NCBI RefSeq assembly: GCF_007989805.1
Contig: NZ_BJUB01000005.1
Coordinates: 1 to 64,000 of the forward strand
Reading direction: 5' to 3'
Origin: Cellulomonas xylanilytica
GTDB taxonomy: Bacteria > Actinomycetota > Actinomycetes > Actinomycetales > Cellulomonadaceae
DNA length: 64,000 bases
The translations under genes and the position numbers were made by a program. How positions within the stretch are numbered: position 1 is the stretch's first letter; each line of letters begins with the position of its first letter. This document shows, in pieces, positions 34,583-42,621 of this stretch. The notes beneath the pieces are model-generated. The model saw nothing but the letters and a program-made list of their open reading frames with translations. It did not search any database and was not told the DNA's origin.

Positions 34583-35512
34583 TCAGCCCTGTGCGTCCGG
34601 GGCCCGCCAGCGGTTGACCTTCGCGACGAGGTCCGCGTCGCCGACCCGTCCGGTCGGGGACAGCGTCACGACCTGCTCGCCGGGACGCAGGCGCGGGTCG
34701 CTCGCGTACCGCTGCTCCAGCTCCGCCTCGGCCGCAGCGGAACCGCCGTCCGCGGCGACCAGCAGCTCCGCGATCTCGTCGGCGAGGCGGTCCAGCTCCT
34801 CGGCGGGCGTCGACGTCTCGGGCAGCGTGTCGCCCCACACGTCCCAGAGCAGCAGCTCGTCGCGCTGCCGGTGCGCCAGCTCGGTGACGACGTAGCCCCG
34901 GACGAACTCCGGTCCGCACAGCTCGGGCAGGGAGGGGTCCACGCCGTACGTGGACACGTCGAGGCCGTCGCGACGATGGGCCAGCCACACCTCGGCGGCC
35001 GTCTCGAACGGTGCCCCGAGGCCGGTCGCCATGTCGTGCGAGTCGAAGCCGAACCAGGGGTTCGCGGCGTCGAGCTCGGCGTCGAAGCGCACCCAGCGCG
35101 ACCCGTCCCAGTGCTCGGCGACCACGTGGTCGTGGTGGAACCCGGGCCGGAAGTAGCCCGCGAAGCCGACCCGGCTGCGCGCCGGGATGCCGTGCTCGCG
35201 CAGGACGCCGATCGCGAAGAGCGTGTGGTCCCGGCAGCATCCGGCGATCTGCTGGGCCGGCTCCCGGGCGGCGTCGAGCGGGCCGGTCGCGCGCTCCTGC
35301 GCCTCGCCGAGGATGTCCGCCAGCCAGCGCAGGTCGATGTCGGCGTCCTGCCCCGGCGCGAGCTGCTCGGCGCCCGCGCGGTAGTGCACGACCGTGCGGC
35401 AGGCCGCCGCGTGCAGCGCGGCGGGGTCCGGGGGAACCGCCTTGAGGAGCACGGCGTGGGGTCCGGGGTCGGTGAACGGGCTGTGCGTGGCGTACGCGGC
35501 GAGATCAGGCAT
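34583..35512 (-). CDS. Transglutaminase-like cysteine protease-fold protein
   Basis: A 309-aa protein with a transglutaminase-like core. The Cys-His-Asp triad is visible: IAGCCRDHTLFAIGVLREHGIPAR (residues about 95-118), HHDHVVAEHWDG and VRFDAELD. The following region (ETAAEVWLAHRRDGLD...) is helical and may be a substrate domain. Start ATG at 35512. No signal peptide is present, so it is cytoplasmic. Members hydrolyse or cross-link peptide amides; the substrate is unknown. It is followed, in the same direction, by nothing obviously linked. Confidence 0.8.
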   Translation of the reverse strand: MPDLAAYATHSPFTDPGPHAVLLKAVPPDPAALHAAACRTVVHYRAGAEQLAPGQDADIDLRWLADILGEAQERATGPLDAAREPAQQIAGCCRDHTLFAIGVLREHGIPARSRVGFAGYFRPGFHHDHVVAEHWDGSRWVRFDAELDAANPWFGFDSHDMATGLGAPFETAAEVWLAHRRDGLDVSTYGVDPSLPELCGPEFVRGYVVTELAHRQRDELLLWDVWGDTLPETSTPAEELDRLADEIAELLVAADGGSAAAEAELEQRYASDPRLRPGEQVVTLSPTGRVGDADLVAKVNRWRAPDAQG

Positions 35513-35545
35513 GACGCCAGCGTGGGCCCTCCCCCTGGGGCAGGG

Positions 35546-36370
35546 TCAAGCGACGGGCTGCGCGACGTGCGCGACGACGACCTCGTCCGACCACGGGACG
35601 GGGTAGATCTCCCGCGTCGGTCCCGCGGTCCGACGACCGTCGGTGGTGAACCAGGTCTCGAGCGCGACGTACGCGCCGATGATCTGGGGGTAGCGGCAGT
35701 CCGCCGCGGTCACCGGCACGAACGCCATCGTCTGCGCGGGCTCCTCGCGCAGGACGACCGGTCCGACGGGGACGACCGCCCCCTCGTACGGGACGCACGT
35801 CTCGATCGGGCCGTCCCCGTCGTGACCCACCGCGCCGTGGAACAGCACCCAGAACTCGGTCCCGTACGTCGCACCGGCCGCGTCGAGGAACGCGCGCAGC
35901 TCCAGCACGTCCGACGCGAAGGCGGCGACCAGGTCCTCCTGCACGACGTGGCGGCGCACCGTCGCGACCGTCCGGGCCTCGACCGGCCGGACGACGACGT
36001 CGTCGACGCCGAGGTGGCCAGGGTGGACCGGACCTGTCGGTGCACCGAGGGACTGCAGCACGAGGTCGAGCTCGGGTCCGCGGTCGACCAGCTCGCGTCG
36101 GCGGCCGTCCCACCAGGCCCGGATGGCGTGTCCCTGCCCGGCGGGCTCGGCGAGCACGTCGGCGATCGCGCCGAGCGGCATCTCCAGGCGCCGCAGCAGG
36201 GAGATGGTGCGCGCGCGGGCCAGCTGCTCCGGGTCGTAGTAGCGGTACCCGCTCGCGGGGTCGACCCGCACCGGCTGCAGGAGCCCGCGGGCGTCGTAGA
36301 GCCGGAGCGCCTTGAGCGAGAGCCCGGACCGGCGGGCGAACTCGCCGATGGTCACCTCGCCGCCTGTCAC
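35546..36370 (-). CDS. MerR-family regulator with GyrI-like effector domain
   Basis: A 274-aa regulator. Residues 5-75 form the MerR winged helix: TIGEFARRSGLSLKALRLYDARGLL, SGYRYYDPEQLARARTI. A coiled-coil linker follows. The C-terminal ~150 residues (ARTVATVRRHVVQEDLVAAF...YEGAVVPVGP) form a GyrI-like ligand-binding domain, as in BmrR-type multidrug sensors. GTG at 36370 lies six bases after a TATCCT box on the minus strand, suggesting a leaderless mRNA; GTG at 36355 is an alternative. No adjacent pump is present, so its target is unclear. Confidence 0.87.
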   Translation of the reverse strand: MTGGEVTIGEFARRSGLSLKALRLYDARGLLQPVRVDPASGYRYYDPEQLARARTISLLRRLEMPLGAIADVLAEPAGQGHAIRAWWDGRRRELVDRGPELDLVLQSLGAPTGPVHPGHLGVDDVVVRPVEARTVATVRRHVVQEDLVAAFASDVLELRAFLDAAGATYGTEFWVLFHGAVGHDGDGPIETCVPYEGAVVPVGPVVLREEPAQTMAFVPVTAADCRYPQIIGAYVALETWFTTDGRRTAGPTREIYPVPWSDEVVVAHVAQPVA

Positions 36371-36376
36371 AGGCCG

Positions 36377-36382
36377 AGGATA
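36377..36382 (-). promoter_or_regulatory. -10 box (TATCCT) of the merR gene
   Basis: On the minus strand TATCCT is followed by six bases and then the GTG start, so transcription likely begins at the start codon. This supports the GTG at 36370. Confidence 0.5.
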
Positions 36383-36401
36383 CGCACGAGACCGGGCAGC
36401 G

Positions 36402-36437
36402 GACGGCCCCCTCCGCCCGCTGGTGGAGGGGGCCGTC
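36402..36437. terminator. Terminator of the FKBP gene
   Basis: GACGGCCCCCTCC (36402-36414) pairs exactly with GGAGGGGGCCGTC (36425-36437), ten bases downstream of the FKBP stop on the minus strand. Confidence 0.85.
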
Positions 36438-36446
36438 GGCCGGTGC

Positions 36447-36857
36447 TCAGCTGCCGCTGGTGCCGACGATGTCGACCACGAAGACGAGCGTGTCGCCGCC
36501 CTTGATGCCGGCCTGCGGCACGCCACGGTCGCCGTAGCCGAGGTGCGACGGGATCGAGACGAGGACGCGCGACCCGACCTGCTGGCCGACGAGCGACTGG
36601 TCCCACCCGGCGATGACCATGCCGACGCCGATCGGGAAGCTGGTCGTGGAGCCGCGGTCGTACGAGTTGTCGAAGATGCCGCCCTGCCAGGACTGGCCCA
36701 GGTAGTGGACCTCGAGCTCGTCGCCGGCCTCGACGAGGGCACCGTCGCCGCGGGACAGGACCAGGACCTCGAGCTCACCGGACGCCGGGGCGTCCGGGAA
36801 GGTCAGCGTCGGCTTCTGGCCGAAAGAACCCGAGACCTCGGGCAGCGCTGCGGACAT
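36447..36857 (-). CDS. FKBP-type peptidyl-prolyl cis-trans isomerase
   Basis: A 136-aa cytoplasmic isomerase that speeds proline isomerisation during folding. The FKBP core is visible: GDELEVHYLGQSWQGGIFDNSYDRG, SFPIGVGMVIAGWDQSLVGQQVGSRVLVSIPSHLGYG, and DTLVFVVDIVG. Active-site residues (Tyr, Asp-Asn, Ile, Trp) are present. A ~28-residue N-terminal extension (FGQKPTLTFPDAPASGELEV) is usual in actinobacteria. Start ATG at 36857 with GAAGGAG. Monocistronic with its own terminator. Confidence 0.93.
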   Translation of the reverse strand: MSAALPEVSGSFGQKPTLTFPDAPASGELEVLVLSRGDGALVEAGDELEVHYLGQSWQGGIFDNSYDRGSTTSFPIGVGMVIAGWDQSLVGQQVGSRVLVSIPSHLGYGDRGVPQAGIKGGDTLVFVVDIVGTSGS

Positions 36858-36930
36858 GACGTACTCCTTCGGTGGATGACAGTGCGCGCACCATCTTGCC
36901 AACCTCGACCGACAGCCGCCGAACCGAGGG

Positions 36931-36959
36931 TTGACGTCGTTGGCTAATAGCATTAGCTT
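36931..36959 (+). promoter_or_regulatory. Leaderless promoter with overlapping TetR-type operator
   Basis: TTGACG (36931-36936), a 17-bp spacer and TAGCTT (36954-36959) fit a sigma-70-type promoter. The ATG of the hydrolase follows six bases later, so the mRNA is probably leaderless. The palindrome GCTAAT-AGC-ATTAGC (36943-36957) covers the spacer and -10 and is a likely operator for the TetR protein encoded downstream. Confidence 0.7.
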
Positions 36960-36965
36960 TGCGTC

Positions 36966-37829
36966 ATGACACAGCACCTGAGCCGCCCCGAAGGTCGCAT
37001 CGCCTACTCGCTCGACGGTCCTGCCGCCGGCCCGCTCGTCGTCCTGATCCCCGGCATGGGGGACCTGCGCAGCACGTGGCGCGAGCTGACCGGCCCGCTC
37101 GTCGCGGCCGGCCACCGCGTGGCCGCCCTGGACCTGCGTGGTCACGGCGACTCCGACACCACCTTCGCCACGCACGGCGACGTCGTGACGGGCCAGGACG
37201 CCCTCGCGCTCGTCGAGCACCTGGGCGGACCGGCGGTCCTCGTGGGCAACTCGATGGGGGCCGGCGCCGCCGCGTGGGCAGCCGCCGAGCGACCCGACCT
37301 CGTCGCGGGCCTCGTCCTGACCGGCCCGTTCCTGCGGGATCGCACGATGCCGGCCGTCGTCACCGCCGCCGCGCACGGCCTGATGCGCGCGCTGTTCGCC
37401 CGACCGTGGGGCGCCGCGGCGTGGGCCTCGTACTACCGCGGGACCCTCAACCGCGGCACCAAGGCGCCGTGGCTGGACGAGCACGTCGCGGACCTGCGGG
37501 CGGCGATGAAGGACCCCGCCCACCTGCGCTCCTTCCGGCACCTGACGGCCCAGCTGACACACGCACCGGTCGAGGCCCGCGTCCCGGAGATCACGACTCC
37601 CGCCATCGCCTTCGTCGGCGCGATCGACCCCGACTTCGCGGACCCCGCAGCGGAGGCCGAGTGGCTGCGCGGCGCGATCGACGCCGACGTCATCCTCATC
37701 CCGGACGTCGCCCACTACCCCCAGCACCAGGCGCCCGAGGTCGTCGTCCCCCGCACGCTCGCCTTCCTCGCGGACCTCCCCCGCGACGCTGACGGTCGGC
37801 TCCAGGTGCCCGCGAGCGCGCGTGCCTAG
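36966..37829 (+). CDS. Alpha/beta-hydrolase
   Basis: A 287-aa alpha/beta-hydrolase. The nucleophile elbow is LVGNSMGAGAAAWAA (Ser near residue 95), with HGDSD and LIPGMGDLRSTW (oxyanion region) before it. The C-terminal Asp is in FVGAIDPDFADP and the His in DVAHYPQHQAPEVV. No lid-specific features define the substrate; the esterase/epoxide hydrolase/haloperoxidase-like group is possible. Its stop overlaps the TetR start by 8 nt. No ribosome binding site is seen; expression seems leaderless and controlled by the palindrome upstream. Confidence 0.9.
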   Translation: MTQHLSRPEGRIAYSLDGPAAGPLVVLIPGMGDLRSTWRELTGPLVAAGHRVAALDLRGHGDSDTTFATHGDVVTGQDALALVEHLGGPAVLVGNSMGAGAAAWAAAERPDLVAGLVLTGPFLRDRTMPAVVTAAAHGLMRALFARPWGAAAWASYYRGTLNRGTKAPWLDEHVADLRAAMKDPAHLRSFRHLTAQLTHAPVEARVPEITTPAIAFVGAIDPDFADPAAEAEWLRGAIDADVILIPDVAHYPQHQAPEVVVPRTLAFLADLPRDADGRLQVPASARA

Positions 37830-38409
37830 GGCCGGGCTCGACCGGGCGACCGTGGTCGACCTGGCCCTCGCGGTCGTCGACGACGGCGGCTCGACCGGGT
37901 TCTCGGACCTGACCCTTGCCGCCGTCGCGGCCAGGGCCGGCGTCGCGGTCCCCAGCCTCTACAAGCACGTCGCCGGGCTCCCCGCGCTGCGCCGCGAGGT
38001 CGCGCTGGTCTGCATCGAGGAGTACGACGCCGCGCTCCGGTCCGTCCGCGCGGACCACTCGGGCGCGGACCTGGTCCCGGCCATGGCACGGGCCATCCGG
38101 GACGTCGCCCGCCGCAGCCCCGGGCGCTACCAGGCGGTCCAGGGGGCGGCCTGGGTGCACGACCCGGACGCGCACGCCGTCCGTGAGGCCAGCGTCCGGG
38201 TGGTGGACAGGATCGCCGACGCCGTCGCCGCGCTCGGCATCCCGGACGACCGCCGGATCGACGCCGTGCGCGCCGTCCGCGCCGCGGTGCACGGGTTCGT
38301 CGTCCTCGAGCTCGACGGCGGCTTCGGCATGCCCGACGACGTCGACACCAGCTTCGACTTCCTCGTCACGGGCCTGGTCGGCGGCCTGGAGCGCCTGAGC
38401 GTCCGCTAG
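37822..38409 (+). CDS. TetR-family regulator (WHG domain)
   Basis: A 195-aa repressor. The N-terminal helix-turn-helix is DLTLAAVAARAGVAVPSLYKHVAGLPALRREV (residues about 30-62). The C-terminal ligand domain contains VRAAVHGFVVLELDGGFGMPDDVDTSFDFLVTGL, matching the TetR 'WHG' C-terminal family. GTG start overlaps the hydrolase stop. It most likely represses the two-gene operon through the GCTAAT-AGC-ATTAGC site and is relieved by a substrate or product of the hydrolase; that link is inference from position. Confidence 0.9.
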   Translation: MPRAGLDRATVVDLALAVVDDGGSTGFSDLTLAAVAARAGVAVPSLYKHVAGLPALRREVALVCIEEYDAALRSVRADHSGADLVPAMARAIRDVARRSPGRYQAVQGAAWVHDPDAHAVREASVRVVDRIADAVAALGIPDDRRIDAVRAVRAAVHGFVVLELDGGFGMPDDVDTSFDFLVTGLVGGLERLSVR

Positions 38410-38461
38410 GTCTGTGCACCGGAGCCGTCCGGTGCTGGGATGGGACCGGAGGTGTCGGGCG

Positions 38462-39067
38462 ATGAAGGGTGTCCGCACGGGGTACGGCCTGGCCTACCGC
38501 ATCGGGTTCGCGCCGTGGGAGCACTACGGGCGGATGGCCGAGGCGACGGTCTGCGCGCTGCTGGACCGGGAGGAGGTCGACCGCCCGCACCCGCCGGGCC
38601 GGGCCCTCGACCTGGGGTGCGGTCGCGGCCGGCAGACCCACGAGCTCGCCCGCAGGGGCTGGGACGCCGTCGGCGTCGACACCGCGGTGCACGCCATCGC
38701 CGTGTCGGGCGCCCACGGGTCGTCCGGCGCACGGTTCCTGGTGGCCGACGTGACGGCGCTGCCGGCCGACCTGGGCACGTTCGACTTCTTCCTGGACGTC
38801 GGCTGCCTCCAGCACCTGGACCTCGCCGAGCGGACGGCGATGGGCCGCGGGGTCACCGCCTTGGCGAACCCGGGCGCGACGCTGCTGATGCTCGAGTTCG
38901 GTGCGAGCCGACTGCGCTCCGTCGTCGGCGGCGTGACCCGGGCGGAGATCCAGTCGGCGTTCGCACGCTGGGACCTGCTCGCGGCCGAGCCGGCCAGCAC
39001 CGCCGGTCTGGGCTGGCCCATGTCGAGGACCGCACCGCAGTGGTTCCGGCTAGGACTGGCCGCCTGA
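38462..39067 (+). CDS. Class I SAM-dependent methyltransferase
   Basis: A 201-aa methyltransferase. Motif I is ALDLGCGRGRQTHELARRGWDAVGVDTAVHAI (residues about 44-75); FDFFLDVGCLQHLDLAERTAMGRG holds motif II with the conserved VGCLQHL; the last strand is TAPQWFRLGL. Similar proteins act on small molecules or thiopurines. ATG at 38462 has GGAGG upstream. Its last 18 bp overlap the 3' end of the convergent CE7 esterase gene, unusually tight packing. Acceptor unknown. Confidence 0.85.
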   Translation: MKGVRTGYGLAYRIGFAPWEHYGRMAEATVCALLDREEVDRPHPPGRALDLGCGRGRQTHELARRGWDAVGVDTAVHAIAVSGAHGSSGARFLVADVTALPADLGTFDFFLDVGCLQHLDLAERTAMGRGVTALANPGATLLMLEFGASRLRSVVGGVTRAEIQSAFARWDLLAAEPASTAGLGWPMSRTAPQWFRLGLAA

Positions 39068-40075
39068 GACGAGCGCGGCCCGCGACGGGGACGCGAGCAG
39101 CGACCGCAGCCAGCGCAGCTGCCGGTCGAGCTGGTGCGCCTGCCCGCCCTCGTGCTGGTTGAACGCGTAGACCTCGATGTCGGTGGCGGGTCGCGATCCC
39201 GAGAGCCCCGCGTAGTGGTTGTACGCCGCGAACACGGTCGACGGCGGGCACGTCTGGTCCCGCAGCGCGACCGAGAACAGCGCCGGCGCCGACGCCCGTC
39301 GCGCGAAGTGCACGCCGTCCAGATACGACATGGTGCGCAGGACGGTCGCCTCCTGGTCGCGGTGCACCGCCAGATACTGCACGAGCTCGCCGTACGGGAA
39401 CGCGTCGGTGATGCCCAGCGCGCGCGGGTAGTGGCACAGGAACGGCACGTCGGGCATGACCGCGGCGAGCCCGTCCACCAGCCCACCGACCGCCAGCGCC
39501 AGCCCGCCGCCCTGGCTGATCCCGGCCACGGTCACGCGCGCGGCGTCGACGCCGGGCAACGCACGCGCGGCGTCGACCGCGCGGACCGCGTCGGTGATGA
39601 GCCGCCGGTAGTAGTGCTCGTGCGGGTCGAGGACGCCGCGCGTCATCACGCCCGGCGACGCGGGACCGGAGCCGGCGGGGTCGGGCGTGTGCCCGCCGGC
39701 GCCCCAGGTGGAGCCCTGCCCGCGCGTGTCCATCACCAGGTGCGCGTACCCGGCGGCGGCCCAGGCGAGCCGCTCGTGCGCGAACCCGCGCCCGCCCCCG
39801 TACCCGATGAGCTCGACCACCGCGGGCAGGTCACCCGTCGCGCCCGCGGGCCTCGTCAGCCAGGCCTTGATCGGGTGCCCGCCGAACCCGGCGAACGTCA
39901 CGTCGAACGCGTCGATGACCGTGAGCACGGAGTCGACCGGGGTCACGGTCAGGCCGAGGTCGAACGTGCGCGCCTCGGCGAGCGTCGTCGCCCAGAACTC
40001 GTCGAAGTCCGCCGGCTCGTGCAGGTCGGGCAGGTAGCGCTCGAGCTCGGGCAGGGGAAGGTCGAACAGGGCCAT
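39050..40075 (-). CDS. Acetylxylan esterase (CE7, AXE1/cephalosporin-C deacetylase family)
   Basis: A 341-aa esterase. The family start LPELERYLPDLHEPADFDEFW is diagnostic. The catalytic Ser is in VTVAGISQGGGLALAVGGL, Asp in SVALRDQTCPPSTVFAAYN, and His in FNQHEGGQAHQL. DTRGQGSTWGAGGHTPDP is the CE7 RGQ motif. It removes acetyl groups from xylo-oligosaccharides or related esters. There is no signal peptide, so it works on imported, small substrates. Start ATG at 40075 with AGGAG. It fits a plant-polysaccharide-using organism. Confidence 0.92.
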   Translation of the reverse strand: MALFDLPLPELERYLPDLHEPADFDEFWATTLAEARTFDLGLTVTPVDSVLTVIDAFDVTFAGFGGHPIKAWLTRPAGATGDLPAVVELIGYGGGRGFAHERLAWAAAGYAHLVMDTRGQGSTWGAGGHTPDPAGSGPASPGVMTRGVLDPHEHYYRRLITDAVRAVDAARALPGVDAARVTVAGISQGGGLALAVGGLVDGLAAVMPDVPFLCHYPRALGITDAFPYGELVQYLAVHRDQEATVLRTMSYLDGVHFARRASAPALFSVALRDQTCPPSTVFAAYNHYAGLSGSRPATDIEVYAFNQHEGGQAHQLDRQLRWLRSLLASPSRAALVSGGQS

Positions 40076-40095
40076 CGTGCTCCTTGGCAGCCGAA

Positions 40096-41481
40096 TCAGC
40101 GGGCGAGGAATCCCAGCAGATCATGCCGGGTGAGCACGCCGACGGGCGACCCGTCGTCGACCACCATGAGCGCGTCCGCCTTCTGCAGCGCCGACCGTGC
40201 CGACTCCACGCTCTCCCCCGAGCCGATCAGCGGCAGCGCCGCGGCCATGTGCCGGTCCACCCGGTCGGACAGCTCTGCCTCGCCCGAGAACACCGCGTCG
40301 AGCAGCTCGCGCTCGCTCACCGCACCGGCCACCTCGCCGATCTTCACCGGCGGCTCCGCACCGACGACGGGCATCTGCGAGACGCCGTACTCGTGCAGGA
40401 TCTCGATGGCGTCACGGACGGTCTCGTTCGGGTGCGTGTGCACCAGGTCGGGCAGCGTGCCGGTCTTGGTGCGCAGCACGTCGGCGACCGTCGCGCCCTC
40501 GTCGGCCGCCAGGAACCCGTACGACCGCATCCACTTGTCGTTGAAGATCTTGGAAAGGTACCCGCGCCCGCTGTCGGGCAGGATCACCACGATCACGGCC
40601 GCCTCGGCAGCCGCCGGGTCCTCGTCCTGCAGCCGGCGCGCGTACCGCAGCGTCGCCTCGACGGCCATGCCGCACGAGCCGCCGACCAGCAGGCCCTCCT
40701 CGCGCGCGAGCCGTCGCGTCATCGCGAACGAGTCGGCGTCGGAGACCGCGATGATCTCGTCGGGCACCGTGGGGTCGTAGGCGGTGGGCCAGAAGTCCTC
40801 GCCGACGCCCTCGACCAGGTACGGCCGCCCGTCGCCGCCGGAGTACACCGAGCCGGCGGGGTCGGCGCCGATGACGACCACCCGCCCGTCGGAGACGTCG
40901 TGCAGGTAGCGCCCGGTGCCGGTGATCGTGCCGCCCGTGCCGACGCCCGTGACCAGGTGCGTCACGCGGCCCTCGGTGTCCGCCCAGATCTCCGGACCTG
41001 TCGTCTCGTAGTGGCTGGCCGGGCCGTTGACGTTGGCGTACTGGTTCGGCTTCCAGCCGCCGGGGATCTCCTTCGCGAGGCGGTCGGAGACCGAGTAGTA
41101 CGAGTTCGGGTGGTCCGGGGCGACCGCGGTGGGGGTCACGACGACCTCCGCTCCGTACGCCCGCAGCACGTCGCGCTTGTCCTGGCTGACCTTGTCGGGG
41201 CAGACGAACACGCAGCGGTAGCCCTTGCGCTGGGCCACGAGCGCCAGCCCCACGCCGGTGTTCCCGCTGGTCGGCTCGACGATCGTGCCGCCGGGCAGGA
41301 GCTCGCCGCTCGCCTCGGCCGCCTCGATCATCTTCAGCGCGATGCGGTCCTTCACGGAGCCGCCGGGGTTCATGTACTCGACCTTGGCGAGGATCGTCGC
41401 CGTCAGGCCGGCCGTCACGGACGTGAGCTGGACGAGCGGGGTGCCGCCGACGAGCTCAGAGATGTGCTTCGCGTACTTCAC
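40096..41481 (-). CDS. cbs: Cystathionine beta-synthase
   Basis: A 461-aa PLP enzyme condensing serine and homocysteine to cystathionine. The PLP Lys is in EYMNPGGSVKDRIAL (residue ~44). EPTSGNTGVGLAL and GVGTGGTITGTGRYL bind PLP. Residues about 335-461 form two CBS domains (VRDAIEILHEYGVSQMPVV and ...ALMVVDDGSPVGVLTRHDLLGFL), which may bind an adenosyl ligand. The length matches Rv1077 (464 aa as I recall). Start ATG at 41481. With metB it could give forward and reverse trans-sulfuration. O-acetylserine sulfhydrylase is excluded by the CBS domains. Confidence 0.93.
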   Translation of the reverse strand: MKYAKHISELVGGTPLVQLTSVTAGLTATILAKVEYMNPGGSVKDRIALKMIEAAEASGELLPGGTIVEPTSGNTGVGLALVAQRKGYRCVFVCPDKVSQDKRDVLRAYGAEVVVTPTAVAPDHPNSYYSVSDRLAKEIPGGWKPNQYANVNGPASHYETTGPEIWADTEGRVTHLVTGVGTGGTITGTGRYLHDVSDGRVVVIGADPAGSVYSGGDGRPYLVEGVGEDFWPTAYDPTVPDEIIAVSDADSFAMTRRLAREEGLLVGGSCGMAVEATLRYARRLQDEDPAAAEAAVIVVILPDSGRGYLSKIFNDKWMRSYGFLAADEGATVADVLRTKTGTLPDLVHTHPNETVRDAIEILHEYGVSQMPVVGAEPPVKIGEVAGAVSERELLDAVFSGEAELSDRVDRHMAAALPLIGSGESVESARSALQKADALMVVDDGSPVGVLTRHDLLGFLAR

Positions 41482-41529
41482 TGCAGCTGCTCCCAGGGGT
41501 GGTGGGTCACGTTCGGTGCGGCCGGACGC

Positions 41530-41572
41530 ACGTCGGCCCGGGTGCGATCGATCATCGCACCCGGGCCGACGT
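41530..41572. terminator. Terminator of the Bax-inhibitor-1 gene
   Basis: A perfect 19-bp inverted repeat (41530-41548 against 41554-41572) with a 5-nt loop, eighteen bases downstream of the gene stop on the minus strand. Confidence 0.9.
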
Positions 41573-41589
41573 CAGGCAGTCAGGCTGGG

Positions 41590-42414
41590 TCAGTCGCCAC
41601 GCAGGATCGCGAAGATCCGCAGCAGCTCCAGGTAGAGCCAGACCAGCGTCACGACGAGGCCGAAGGCGGCCGTCCACGCCAGCTTGGCCGGGACACCGGC
41701 CTCGACACCGCGCTTGATGGAGTCGAAGTCGACGATGAGCATCGCTGCTGCGAGCACGACCGCGATCAGGCCGACGGCGACACCGATCCACCCGGAGCGC
41801 AGCGGGCCGTACTCGCCGCCGCCGACCCCGAACAGCATGAGACCGAGGTTGATGAGCGAGAAGACCAGGTAGCCGACCATCGCGATCAGCAGCGTCCGCT
41901 GGAACTTCGGCGTGACGCGGACCTTGCCGGACTTGAAGAGGAACAGCGAGACGGCGAACACCGAGAGCGTGGCGAGCACGGCCTGACCGACGATGCCGTT
42001 GTAGAACGACTCGTAGAACTGGCTGATGCCACCGAGGAAGACACCCTGCGCCGCGGCGTAGAGCAGGATCAGCGGCGGGCTGGGCTCCTTCTTGAACGCG
42101 TTGACCAGGCCGAGGACGAGGCCGACGATCGCGCCGAAGATCCACAGGCCGGGCGCGAGCACCCAGGTGGCTGCACCGGTGACGACCAGCACGGCCAGCA
42201 GGCCGGCGGTCTTCATGATGACGTCGTCGTACGTCAGCCGACCCGTCTCGCGCGTGGTCGCGGCGGGGGCGGCGTACATCTGGTCGAGCGTGGCGGCGTC
42301 GGCCACCTGGGCGCCGGCGGTGCCGTAGGAGACCGTCGACGCGGGCGACTTCTGGCCCTTGCGCTGGACGGGGTCCTGGAAGACCGGACTGTTGTTGAAG
42401 ATCGGATTGGCCAT
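41590..42414 (-). CDS. Bax inhibitor-1/YccA family membrane protein
   Basis: A 274-aa protein with a ~65-residue hydrophilic N-terminus (IFNNSPVFQDPVQRKG...) followed by seven membrane helices. Family segments are PPLILLYAAAQGVFLGGISQFYESFYNGIVGQAVLATL and VDFDSIKRGVEAGVPAKLAWTAAFGLVVTLVWLYLELLRIF; the two Asp in VDFDSI form the calcium/proton-sensing dyad in BsYetJ. Start ATG at 42414 with AGGAGG. An upstream GCTGTCAG direct repeat (42439-42446, 42452-42459) may be a promoter or operator part. Likely a Ca2+ or proton leak channel. Confidence 0.93.
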   Translation of the reverse strand: MANPIFNNSPVFQDPVQRKGQKSPASTVSYGTAGAQVADAATLDQMYAAPAATTRETGRLTYDDVIMKTAGLLAVLVVTGAATWVLAPGLWIFGAIVGLVLGLVNAFKKEPSPPLILLYAAAQGVFLGGISQFYESFYNGIVGQAVLATLSVFAVSLFLFKSGKVRVTPKFQRTLLIAMVGYLVFSLINLGLMLFGVGGGEYGPLRSGWIGVAVGLIAVVLAAAMLIVDFDSIKRGVEAGVPAKLAWTAAFGLVVTLVWLYLELLRIFAILRGD

Positions 42415-42438
42415 GGCGTCCTCCTGGACGGATCGGGC

Positions 42439-42459
42439 GCTGTCAGACAAGGCTGTCAG
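42439..42459. promoter_or_regulatory. Direct repeat GCTGTCAG upstream of the BI-1 gene
   Basis: GCTGTCAG occurs at 42439-42446 and 42452-42459 (13-bp period), 25-45 bp from the start codon. The function is unknown. Confidence 0.35.
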
Positions 42460-42621
42460 CGTAACGAACGTCGACGGGGGCGTGTTCGTTCCCAGGTCTT
42501 GTGTGCCTCGGCCATTCGGTGGGGGCGGATCCCCCCTTGGTCCGATGTATGGGCTTGCCGGGCACCCCTAGGGTCGACGCAGTTCCATTCACCATCCGTT
42601 CCCGACTGACGAGGACAAGTG

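Noticed and set aside
40084-42609. 841-codon plus-strand frame over cbs and the BI-1 gene
   Set aside because: His/Arg/Asp-rich shadow of two well-recognised minus-strand genes.
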